From the IMG/VR virus record IMGVR_UViG_3300043395_000803, positions 1 to 63,789 of that record: a DNA stretch of 63,789 bases, one strand, 5' to 3'. Of the stretch, positions 1 through 7,496 are shown piece after piece; position 1 is the stretch's first letter, and every line of letters starts with the position of its first letter. The translations under genes were made by a program, and so were the position numbers. The notes under the pieces are model-generated. The model saw nothing but the letters and a program-made list of their open reading frames with translations. It had not been told where the DNA came from and did not search any database. Origin of the DNA: a virus.

Positions 1-329
1 CGTTGGTGTCCGTCAACCAGTGGTTGATCGTGTAACCCTCGGGGATCGAACCGTTGTTCTTCAGCGCGTTGATGTCGTTGTCGGCGGTCGCCACGCGGAG
101 TTCGGTCTCCAACAGACGGGTCGCAACGAATTGCAGTGAAGGCGGAACGATCAGTTTCCGGGGCTTGGCAGCGATCAGCAGACCACGTTCGTCCGTCCAC
201 GCTGCGATCTGGATCACGGCGTTTTCAAGGGACGTTTCGTTGAGGTCAGCACCCACGGTCGGGCGGTTGCTGTTGGTGCCACCAGAGATCAGCGGATGCG
301 CCGTCGAGAACAGGCTCACACCGTCGCCG
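1..329. repeat. Terminal direct repeat, left copy (circular overlap)
   Basis: Bases 1-329 match 63461-63789 except at positions 50, 149, 161, 209 and 212. All five differences fall on third codon positions of the capsid gene and leave the protein unchanged. This is best read as a circular assembly overlap joining two strain variants. Confidence 0.95.
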
Positions 330-736
330 TAGGTCACGGCGGAGTTGAAGCCTTGGTTCAGGATGGCCGCAGCCTTGACCTGCTTGGTGTAAGCCATAGC
401 ACGGGCCAGAGCCTTGGTGTAACGGGCCGACAGAGAGTCGTACAGGTTGTCTTCCATCGCCTCTTCGGTGATGGAGAAACCCATAGCGATGGTCTCGTGG
501 TTGTACCGTGCAGTCCAGGCTTCTTGCGCGTTGTCATACGCAATGGCTTGGCCTTCAGGCTTAACCGGGGCGGCAGAGAAACCAGCCAGTTTGGTTTCTT
601 CTTCGAACGAACGCTCGGAAGTCTCGGTTTCGTAGATTTCCTTGTGTTCTTCGCCGTAACGCTTGTACTCCATGCCAAACAGGGCGTTCAGACCCGGCAG
701 GAGTTCCTTCAGTAGTTGGGCACGAGAAATTGCCAT
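1..736 (-). CDS. Major capsid protein, N-terminal part (cut by contig end)
   Basis: Main head shell subunit, gpT/HK97-like. The protein begins MAISRAQLLKELLPGLNALF, an N-terminus I know from capsid proteins of uncultured aquatic phages. The start is the ATG at 734-736, with AGGAGT about 9 bases upstream. The frame is open to base 1 and continues in the copy at the other end of the window. Joined across the circle the gene is 909 nt and encodes 302 residues. It lies 13 bases after the putative decoration protein in the head operon. The fold assignment rests on recognised sequence and position next to the scaffold, not on a search. Confidence 0.85.
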   Translation of the reverse strand, partial: MAISRAQLLKELLPGLNALFGMEYKRYGEEHKEIYETETSERSFEEETKLAGFSAAPVKPEGQAIAYDNAQEAWTARYNHETIAMGFSITEEAMEDNLYDSLSARYTKALARAMAYTKQVKAAAILNQGFNSAVTYGDGVSLFSTAHPLISGGTNSNRPTVGADLNETSLENAVIQIAAWTDERGLLIAAKPRKLIVPPSLQFVATRLLETELRVATADNDINALKNNGSIPEGYTINHWLTDTN

Positions 737-749
737 TTTGAATTACTCC

Positions 750-1625
750 TTACGCAAGCGCCGTAGCGTATTGATACGAGTGCCAGCCCTGGTTCCACTT
801 CACCAAGACTTCAGGGAAGCCGGTAAAGGTGAAACTGCTACCAGCGGTAGAAGCGGTCAGCGTCTTCGCCACGGTGACGGTCGTGCCATTCACGTTGGTC
901 ACATAGTTGAAGTCGCCAGGGGTTCCACCAGCAGTTGCATCGGGGCAGACCACCGCCATACCGGCCTGAAGGCCAGTGACAGCAGCGTCCAGCGTGATGG
1001 TCGTGGAGGCAGAAGTACCCGTGCCCGACACGGAGTAAGCCGTTTCAGGGACCACAGCAACGACGCGGAACGGCAGCGAACTGGTCGCCACACGGACGTT
1101 GCCGGTACCGTTGGTCGGGCCGTCACCAGACACAGCCATCTTGGAATTGCCCGTGACGGTGCTACCGGCAACGCCGGTAATCGCGTACACGTTGGTTCCA
1201 ACGAACGACTGGTTGGCATAGCCAATGGTCGAAGCGGTGTTGCTCTCGGTGGAGGTTTGACCAACCATCGCCACCTTGAACAGTGCCGAGGGATCATCCA
1301 CCACAAAAGCCACGATGTCGTTAGCCAGGATACTACCGGGGTAGTACTGGGCGAACAACTTCTGACCCGTCGAGGGGTTGGTGTAAGAACATCCGACAAA
1401 TACGCCGATAGCGCCAGCGATGACCGAGGTCGGGCTGGTTGCGGCGGAATAGCCGGTCTTGATGATGGTTCCGTCCGTCGTCAACTGCAACAGGTCGCCA
1501 TTGAACAAGGCGGTGCTGTAGTTTCGAGCAATCGGAATTTGTCGGATTGCTCCAGCATACGGTAGGCCATTCAACTCGTTGATGGCTTTGAAACCGTAGG
1601 GAGCGTCAACAACAGGGTATGCCAT
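750..1625 (-). CDS. Putative head decoration / virion structural protein
   Basis: 291 residues beginning MAYPVVDAPYGFKAINELNG. It resembles the 'DAPFGFKPI' proteins that sit beside the capsid gene in many aquatic phages. The middle and C-terminal parts are rich in Thr, Ser, Gly and Val (for example SGTGTSASTTITLDAAVTGL), as expected for beta-rich surface proteins. It lies directly upstream of the capsid gene, in the usual place for a decoration or head-stabilising protein. No catalytic motif is visible. The virion role is well supported by context; the exact job is inferred. Confidence 0.65.
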   Translation of the reverse strand: MAYPVVDAPYGFKAINELNGLPYAGAIRQIPIARNYSTALFNGDLLQLTTDGTIIKTGYSAATSPTSVIAGAIGVFVGCSYTNPSTGQKLFAQYYPGSILANDIVAFVVDDPSALFKVAMVGQTSTESNTASTIGYANQSFVGTNVYAITGVAGSTVTGNSKMAVSGDGPTNGTGNVRVATSSLPFRVVAVVPETAYSVSGTGTSASTTITLDAAVTGLQAGMAVVCPDATAGGTPGDFNYVTNVNGTTVTVAKTLTASTAGSSFTFTGFPEVLVKWNQGWHSYQYATALA

Positions 1626-1644
1626 TTGTGACTCCTAAGATGAT

Positions 1645-2091
1645 TTAACCACGTCCGAACTTCACCTCAGAACGCCGCTCCTTGAAGACGGGCATCCGGG
1701 GATCGTTCTCGCGCATGAAGGCGTTGTCGACCGACTGCATCTGCCCATCAGTTTGACGCTGATAGTACGAGTTGCGTTGTTCGACAAACTCTTTGGGTGT
1801 TTTGCAAAGCAAGAGTCCACCAATCTCGATGCTATCTGGGAACCGGGGCTTGTCCCCAGTTGCCATGATTTGGATTTCGGGATGCTCAGAGGCTTTTACA
1901 GGCTCCCAACCTTCGCGGAGTTTTGCGGAAACATGGCCTGGATCGGCAGTACCCAAAGTACTGATTCGAATCCAACGAAACTCGTAGCCGTCCTCGGGGT
2001 TGGGGCTCGGCAGCAGTTCAGGAAGCATCCACTGCTTGGGGCGCTCCATCTTTGCTCGGGTATCCAATTCACGGGGAGTACGTTCAGCCAT
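1645..2091 (-). CDS. Conserved head-operon protein, unknown function
   Basis: 148 residues, polar and without membrane segments. It includes the stretch EDGYEFRWIRISTLGTADP and ends in a basic FKERRSEVKFGRG tail. Its start overlaps the scaffold stop by 8 bases, so the two are probably translationally coupled. I recognise the type as a conserved companion of scaffold and capsid genes in aquatic phages but know no function. It may be a minor head or assembly protein. Confidence 0.7.
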   Translation of the reverse strand: MAERTPRELDTRAKMERPKQWMLPELLPSPNPEDGYEFRWIRISTLGTADPGHVSAKLREGWEPVKASEHPEIQIMATGDKPRFPDSIEIGGLLLCKTPKEFVEQRNSYYQRQTDGQMQSVDNAFMRENDPRMPVFKERRSEVKFGRG

Positions 2092-3031
2092 TTTGTTTCC
2101 TCATTTCTTCCGCAACCGCACGGGCGTACTGCTCATTCGTCAGTCCGAGCCGCTTGGCGATGTTCACTTGGGACTTGGTCAGCACGATTTTTTTGGGCGC
2201 TGTGCTTCGGTTCGCGGGTGCAACTACCGGTGATTTCTTTGGCTTCTCGGAGGTAAACGCATCCGGGAAGATTTGCCGCATACGTTGGTCGATGCGGTCA
2301 AAGTATTCATCACTCGCCAGTTTTACCCCACTTTCCACAAGTTTCCGATGCAGTGTCAGAGCAACAGCCGTCATCTCCTCGTTTGGCCCAAACCAGGGAT
2401 TGGCATCTTGCCACGCGGCTGATTTGGGATCGAGGACTACCGGCTCTTGTTGAACTGGTTGTGGTGCGGGTTGTACCACAGGTTTTTCTGCTTGAACAGG
2501 GGCCGGTTTGAAATTATTCACCCGGTCTGCTTTGATCTTTGCGGCAGTCAAAGCCTCCTGGGCTTCAACAATTCCGTCCGAATCACCTGACTCAAACGCA
2601 ATCTTGTACTTGCGCTTGGCCTCTTCCAACTCGTTTGCAACAACCTTTTTGGCCTGCTCCAAGAGCACTTGTTGGGTCTGCCCCTGCGAACTTTGGAGTT
2701 TTTTGTTCTCCTCTATAAGTTGTTGAGCAAGGCGAAGCGCCTCTTCGCGCTCACGGAAAGCAGCCTCTTTTGCCCGGCGCTCTTCGTGATAACCCTTAGA
2801 AAAGTGCTGGATGCGCTTTTTGACCCCTTCGGAATACTGGGCCAGTTCATCATCCGTAACTTCTGCCGGGGGTTCCTTCATCGGGGGGCGATCACGATCC
2901 TCTAAGGGAGTATCGTCAATCACCTCAACCTCGGGCTCTGCTTCGCCCTCGACTTCAAACTGGATTTCTTCCTGCTTCTTGTCCTCGACCTTTTCGTCCG
3001 GGAACTTGAATGCTTCTTGATCAAGCGGCAT
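2084..3031 (-). CDS. Capsid scaffolding protein
   Basis: 315 residues from the ATG at 3029-3031, which is preceded by AAGGAGG at ideal spacing; longer upstream readings lack this. The N-terminus is very acidic (EVEGEAEPEVEVIDDTP), the middle is a long charged helix likely to form a coiled coil (about residues 90-190), and the C-terminus is basic with a short helical segment (LTKSQVNIAKRLGLTNEQYA). Acidic-helical-basic architecture one gene upstream of the decoration and capsid genes is typical of internal scaffolds, whose basic tail binds the coat. No protease domain is visible. Confidence 0.75.
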   Translation of the reverse strand: MPLDQEAFKFPDEKVEDKKQEEIQFEVEGEAEPEVEVIDDTPLEDRDRPPMKEPPAEVTDDELAQYSEGVKKRIQHFSKGYHEERRAKEAAFREREEALRLAQQLIEENKKLQSSQGQTQQVLLEQAKKVVANELEEAKRKYKIAFESGDSDGIVEAQEALTAAKIKADRVNNFKPAPVQAEKPVVQPAPQPVQQEPVVLDPKSAAWQDANPWFGPNEEMTAVALTLHRKLVESGVKLASDEYFDRIDQRMRQIFPDAFTSEKPKKSPVVAPANRSTAPKKIVLTKSQVNIAKRLGLTNEQYARAVAEEMRKQNG

Positions 3032-3041
3032 GTGATCCTCC

Positions 3042-3446
3042 TTAAACGCGAGAGATGCCACGCGGGTCTTGCACCACGGCTTCCACGCTGTCATCGTTGA
3101 TGATGCGGAACTCACGCCCGTGAATCTTCACGCGGGTGCCCGTGTTGGGTCGAACCAAAACAAAGTCGCCCGGTTTGCACGATGGTCCACTGGGGAATCG
3201 GGTTTTATCGCCGTAGGCGTCCGGCCCCATCTTCATCACAAACAGCACTGGAGACATGACTTCCTCGAAGTGCATGGTCTGCCCTGACTTGACGATCCCA
3301 CTCTCATACTCACGGTCGATCTCTGGGAGAACGCACAGCAAGTGGTACGTTGCGGGTTCGGGAAGTTGCTTGGCCTTTTCCTCTGCCGTTTCAGGCAGGG
3401 TGGTCGGCACGGCGTCTTCGCCGGTACTCAGGAGGATTTCACTCAT
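3042..3446 (-). CDS. GroES-like co-chaperonin
   Basis: 134 residues from the ATG at 3444-3446, which overlaps the upstream gene by 8 bases. The region 33-128 follows the Cpn10 layout: LLCVLPEID, a mobile-loop-like DREYESGIVKSGQ (45-56), VLFVMKMGPDAYGD (67-80), CKPGDFVLVRPNTGTRVKIHG (90-110) and FRIINDDSVEAVV (113-125). Phage co-chaperonins such as T4 gp31 cap host GroEL so that the capsid protein can fold. Its place directly before scaffold and capsid genes supports that role. The first 30 residues are an acidic extension not found in bacterial GroES. Confidence 0.8.
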   Translation of the reverse strand: MSEILLSTGEDAVPTTLPETAEEKAKQLPEPATYHLLCVLPEIDREYESGIVKSGQTMHFEEVMSPVLFVMKMGPDAYGDKTRFPSGPSCKPGDFVLVRPNTGTRVKIHGREFRIINDDSVEAVVQDPRGISRV

Positions 3447-3636
3447 CTTCGTTTTGCTCCATCTTTCGCACGAGGTCGGTGATAAACATGTGTGCGGTTG
3501 AGAGACCCCGGACCTCACCACACATACTGCGGTACTCGGCATAGTCCCGAGCCGCACCATCTACGAGGGCACGGGCGATGGACTCCCGGTGCTCCTCAAT
3601 GTCTTTCAATACCACGGAAAACGCAGTGGTTGCCAT
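3439..3636 (-). CDS. Small conserved phage protein
   Basis: 65 residues, MATTAFSVVLKDIEEHRESI onwards, mostly helical. I chose the second of two close ATGs (3634-3636) because AAGGA lies 6 bases before it; the other ATG at 3642 is too close. It lies between the glycosyltransferase and the co-chaperonin with short overlaps. Similar proteins occur in many uncultured aquatic phages; function unknown. Confidence 0.7.
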   Translation of the reverse strand: MATTAFSVVLKDIEEHRESIARALVDGAARDYAEYRSMCGEVRGLSTAHMFITDLVRKMEQNEDE

Positions 3637-3638
3637 GA

Positions 3639-4580
3639 TCATTCCTTTGCTAAATGTTCTCGATACACATCCTGATTGATGGTTTCCGTTTTGTAATCAA
3701 TGCCACAGAACGCAGCATAGTCAGCAATCGTCCTCTGATTGCCAAGCCCATAGATTCCTTTGAGATCGCCAGTCAATACCTGCCTGACGCGCTTGAGAGA
3801 GTGCAACTTCAACTTCTCCCAGTTCTCATGGCGCTTCTTATCCGCGTGGCATTCCCAATGCGCCACTCGGTGGTCGCGGTCCCAGTTGTGATAAATGGGC
3901 ATGTTGGGGACATAGAAAATGTCCCAGCCGTGCGTGAATGAGCGCAGCGTGATGGTCTGCTCCTCGCCCTCAAAGTAAATCTGAGGGTCGTATGGAATCT
4001 CATCAACAAATTTGCCCCTGGAGAACAAGCATCCAGCGGCTGTGTACCACGCCTTTACGGGCCTTTTGATTGGCTCTGTCTGCGCCGCCACCATAAGAAT
4101 CAGCGCATCGTCACAGAACTTAACCGGAGGCTTGAAGATGTGGACCTTTGCCCCGTCTTCAATTTCCCTAACCGGCAAACTTTTCTCAAACCAAAACTTC
4201 TTGGGATACCCAGAGATGATTGGCTTGCTGAACTGCTCTTCCAGTGACTTGGCCTGCCCAATAAACCACTCATCCCAGTGCATGTCAAAGAGCATGTGGG
4301 AGTCAATCTGAAAGTACCAATCTTCTCCCTGGTAAAGCGACATCGCCAAGGCTCTGGCCCAGCAAACGCCGCGCGAGTCCTCGGGTTCAACGCCGATATA
4401 CCGGATGTACTTGCGTGCAAGAAGGCCCGGGTTAATTCTCCTGGCCTGCTCTCTTTGTTCTACAACACCGAATGTGATTCTGTTTGGGTACTTTGCCTTG
4501 GCTAACGCATCAGCAATTGTGGCTTTCAACAGGTCATCCTGATAGGCCGCAACGCTGATAAAGATCGTTTCCGTGCTCAT
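3639..4580 (-). CDS. GlcNAc-transferase-family glycosyltransferase (PF11397/GT60-like)
   Basis: 313 residues from the ATG at 4578-4580, in an ATGA overlap with the oxygenase gene. The family features appear in order: IFISVAAYQD (6-15), RGVCWARALAMSL (70-82), WYFQIDSHM (88-96), AAGCLFSRG (181-189), PYDP (196-199), FEGEE (203-207) and THGWD (216-220). QIDSH probably supplies the metal-binding Asp-x-His of a GT-A fold. Members of this family include the Dictyostelium enzyme that adds GlcNAc to hydroxyproline on Skp1. Here the partner is an adjacent 2OG oxygenase, so glycosylation of a hydroxylated phage or host protein is a reasonable inference. There is no signal peptide, so it should act in the cytoplasm. 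Confidence 0.85.
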   Translation of the reverse strand: MSTETIFISVAAYQDDLLKATIADALAKAKYPNRITFGVVEQREQARRINPGLLARKYIRYIGVEPEDSRGVCWARALAMSLYQGEDWYFQIDSHMLFDMHWDEWFIGQAKSLEEQFSKPIISGYPKKFWFEKSLPVREIEDGAKVHIFKPPVKFCDDALILMVAAQTEPIKRPVKAWYTAAGCLFSRGKFVDEIPYDPQIYFEGEEQTITLRSFTHGWDIFYVPNMPIYHNWDRDHRVAHWECHADKKRHENWEKLKLHSLKRVRQVLTGDLKGIYGLGNQRTIADYAAFCGIDYKTETINQDVYREHLAKE

Positions 4581-5071
4581 AAGCCAAAGAGTTGAATCGT
4601 GTTCCGAACCGGCGCGTCGGGCGTCGTTTGAAACACGCAATGATCAAGCGGCGTGACGATGTAGTTGGCGTGATTGAACTCGGGTTTCAGGCACTTAACT
4701 TCAGCGCCTTCTTTCCAAGCAAAGTACCCGCCGTAGTTCTCATCCCAATACTCATTGAGATGAATGGTCATGCCAAACTTCCATGAGTGATCTTGGTGCC
4801 AAGTGATGTAACTGCCCGGCATCATGCGGTGATAGACAGCGTAGATGTTGGCGTACTTGTTCAACTCTGGGTGAGCAACTTTGGCTTGAGCCGCCACATC
4901 TTGTCTCAAGTCTTCAGTCAGATCAAAGACCAAGATGGCCGCGCTTGACCTGATCAATTCCTTTTGCCATGAGGTGTGGTTTGTCCGGCAAGAAGATTGA
5001 TCCTTTGTGTATGCGTGCAACCGCTCAATGAGCGGCGCACTCAACACATCTCTAAAACTTTGTACGCTCAC
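4577..5071 (-). CDS. 2-oxoglutarate/Fe(II)-dependent oxygenase (prolyl-hydroxylase type)
   Basis: 164 residues. The GTG start at 5069-5071 overlaps the portal stop in GTGA, and the stop overlaps the glycosyltransferase ATG. The iron-binding residues appear as WHQDH (His92, Asp94) and His144 in PLDHCVFQ, and Arg156 in APVRNTIQLFG fits the 2OG anchor. The segment TIHLNEYWDENYGGYFAWK between them is the typical jelly-roll strand pair with the Gly-Gly turn. The domain spans nearly the whole protein. Likely reaction: hydroxylation of a protein side chain (Pro is most usual) with release of succinate and CO2. Substrate unknown; see the finding on the gene pair. Confidence 0.85.
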   Translation of the reverse strand: MSVQSFRDVLSAPLIERLHAYTKDQSSCRTNHTSWQKELIRSSAAILVFDLTEDLRQDVAAQAKVAHPELNKYANIYAVYHRMMPGSYITWHQDHSWKFGMTIHLNEYWDENYGGYFAWKEGAEVKCLKPEFNHANYIVTPLDHCVFQTTPDAPVRNTIQLFGL

Positions 5072-7488
5072 TGCTTCACCGCGCCTTTATTGGGGCGGGG
5101 CTTCATCACCGTCTTGATCATTTCGGCGCGAAGTTTCTTGTCGTTCTGCTGTGATTGAGCAGCAAGGCGGGCTTGCTCCTTCTGGGTTTCGATTGCAATG
5201 CGCTCTCGCTCAAGACGAATCTTTTCCTGAGCAATGGCGAAGTCGCGCTGGCTGTCCTGCTCTTTACGTTGCAGTTCTTGCATACGCAATTGCAGTTCTG
5301 CCTGCTGCATTTGCAGCATCGGGTTCTGCGCCATCTCTTGAGCCTGGGCTTGTTGAGCCTTGCCCATGTTGGACTGAAGCAGTTGCTGTGCGGCCTGAGC
5401 AACCAGACGGGAGATTTGCACCTCTGCTTGCTCATCCAGTTCAGCATCGGGCGGAGTAAGCGGAACGCCCAACTGTTCTTCAACCTGTTGACGGTACGCA
5501 AAGGCCATGTGCTCTGCGATGTGAGCCATGATGGCTGCGCCCATCTGTTGGGCCATCGGAGATTGACCAATCATCTGAGCAACCATCGGGTCTTGCATCA
5601 GCGCCATGTGAGTAGCGATGTGCGCCTGATGATCTTGGTAGATGAATGCCTTGGTCGGCTTGCCGGTCAGGAACGACATGTTCTCCGACACCGGATCGCG
5701 AGGCTTCTGGTCTTCCTCAATCGGAACCAACTTCTCGGCATTCTTGATACCAAGAACTTCCAACATCTGCCGGTGCAGGTTGGGTAGGTCATAGATTTGC
5801 GGAGCACCTTGGGCCAACTGGAGAGCGGCTTGATACTGCATGATCCGCTGCGCCATCGTGGAGGCGTTGGGATCAGAGACCGGGATCACCTCAACAAGAT
5901 CGTAGTCCTCTTGTTTTGCAGCACGATTTCCTCCCACGGGGATGTAGGAGTAATCCGGCGGCATGTAGTCCCGGATGATCTGCTTGAGGAGTTTGAACTC
6001 CATCTTCAGGCTTGCATGCACGCGAGCCTGAACAGCCGACATCGTCTTGAGTTGACGCTCAAGCAGAGCCAGGGTAGTACCCACCGGGGCTTGAGCCGAC
6101 ATGTCGCTGAACTTCAGATCAGCAATAGCCGCTAGGCGACGGCCTTCGTCGGTGATCTTGTCAAGGAGAACCGCGAGAACTTGGCTCGGTTCCTTGTACG
6201 GCAGCGGCATGATGTTGTCACGCAGCGCGCCAGACGGGATATCTACATCTCTAAATTCACCTGGGGCAATCGGCGTGTCGTCACCCTTGACTCGCAGACC
6301 CCGGGTCTTCAGCCCTCCGGGGAGGTTGGACAGTGTTCCCGCGTCTACCAGTTGGCGAATAATCGCGGTCCCTGCACGAGCATACCCACCAATAATATGA
6401 ATAAAACCAAGGCCATAAGCACCAAAACCAGGGATGTAAGTGTACTGAACGAAGTGCTGTCGCTTGAGTTTTCGGCGGTCTGATTCTTCCCAGTTTCGTC
6501 GGATAGACAGAACGGTTTGGGTTCCCCGCTCGATGGTGATGACGTAGGGTAGTCCGATTCCGGTTTCTTCTCCATCATCGTCTGTATCCTCATAGCCCTT
6601 CAGATTCCAATCGACGTGAATCTCAAGCACCTGATACCGATCATCATCGGTGAGGGTGTAGCCCTGTTCCTCAGCCTTCTTCTTCTCAATGTCTGTAAAG
6701 ACTCTGACCGGCTCGCCCAGTTCTGTTTGGCGATAGAAGCCAGCGGCCATCAACTTGTTCAGATCATTCTCAGTCTTACGCATCACATGGGTGACGCGCT
6801 CGGCTGTATATACATTAGCCGCTCCGTAGGGAATGATCAAGTCTTCTGCCTGGATGTAAGCAGCCACTTGTCGGCCAAGTGAAGGATCAAAATAAACCTT
6901 CTTGAACGCTGCACCAGCAAGACCGAGGGAGTACAAGAGTCTTTCATGCTCAGGACGGTACTCAATCATCTCGTCCGTGAGCCGGTAGTTCATGTCGTCC
7001 TTGACACGGTCGGCAGACTCTTCGTTCTTCCGAGTTACTTCACCAATGATCTGGGTCTTGACAGGACCCTGAGCCGGAAAAGTCTCCGTGATCATCTCGG
7101 ACTGAAAGCGAATGGCCGCTTCGGTCAGGATCGGGGAGTACACACCGCAGGCGCCAAGCCAGGGTTCTGCTCGTTCTTCGTACTTCATGCCAAGGACTTC
7201 GAGTCCCTTGACATACATGTCGGCCCAGTCTTTGCGACTGTTGATGTCCGCGTCTACAAGACCAACAAGATCAGAGGCCAGAGACTGAAGGTCGCCTTCT
7301 TCCATGTACTCTGCGAGGTTGGCATCAAAGTCTTCGGCAGTCTCTGCTTCTGGCTCCAACTCAATCTCCAACCCGCCCATCCCGATCTTGACAGATTCGG
7401 GGTCTTCAATTTCAATCTCAACCATTGGTTCATCTCCCATCTCTTCTGGGAGGAGGGGAACCATTGCCGGGTCGATATTGGTTGCCAT
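5068..7488 (-). CDS. Portal protein
   Basis: 806 residues, P22-portal type, forming the dodecameric DNA gate at the head vertex. The start is the ATG at 7486-7488 with GAGG 6 bases upstream; a TTG four codons earlier is less likely. The core shows ADMYVKGLEVLGMKYEERAE, FQSEMITETFPAQGPVKTQI and LLYSLGLAGAAFKKVYFDP, all typical of this portal family. The last 200 residues are a Gln/Ala/Met-rich helical barrel-like region (QQAELQLRMQELQRKEQDSQ) with a basic tail. The length matches large P22-like portals. It directly follows the large terminase gene. Confidence 0.9.
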   Translation of the reverse strand: MATNIDPAMVPLLPEEMGDEPMVEIEIEDPESVKIGMGGLEIELEPEAETAEDFDANLAEYMEEGDLQSLASDLVGLVDADINSRKDWADMYVKGLEVLGMKYEERAEPWLGACGVYSPILTEAAIRFQSEMITETFPAQGPVKTQIIGEVTRKNEESADRVKDDMNYRLTDEMIEYRPEHERLLYSLGLAGAAFKKVYFDPSLGRQVAAYIQAEDLIIPYGAANVYTAERVTHVMRKTENDLNKLMAAGFYRQTELGEPVRVFTDIEKKKAEEQGYTLTDDDRYQVLEIHVDWNLKGYEDTDDDGEETGIGLPYVITIERGTQTVLSIRRNWEESDRRKLKRQHFVQYTYIPGFGAYGLGFIHIIGGYARAGTAIIRQLVDAGTLSNLPGGLKTRGLRVKGDDTPIAPGEFRDVDIPSGALRDNIMPLPYKEPSQVLAVLLDKITDEGRRLAAIADLKFSDMSAQAPVGTTLALLERQLKTMSAVQARVHASLKMEFKLLKQIIRDYMPPDYSYIPVGGNRAAKQEDYDLVEVIPVSDPNASTMAQRIMQYQAALQLAQGAPQIYDLPNLHRQMLEVLGIKNAEKLVPIEEDQKPRDPVSENMSFLTGKPTKAFIYQDHQAHIATHMALMQDPMVAQMIGQSPMAQQMGAAIMAHIAEHMAFAYRQQVEEQLGVPLTPPDAELDEQAEVQISRLVAQAAQQLLQSNMGKAQQAQAQEMAQNPMLQMQQAELQLRMQELQRKEQDSQRDFAIAQEKIRLERERIAIETQKEQARLAAQSQQNDKKLRAEMIKTVMKPRPNKGAVKQ

Positions 7489-7496
7489 GTTAATCC

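Noticed and set aside
1-329. Long terminal repeat of a mobile element
   Set aside because: The repeat lies within the capsid coding frame at the very ends of the contig; circular overlap explains it fully.
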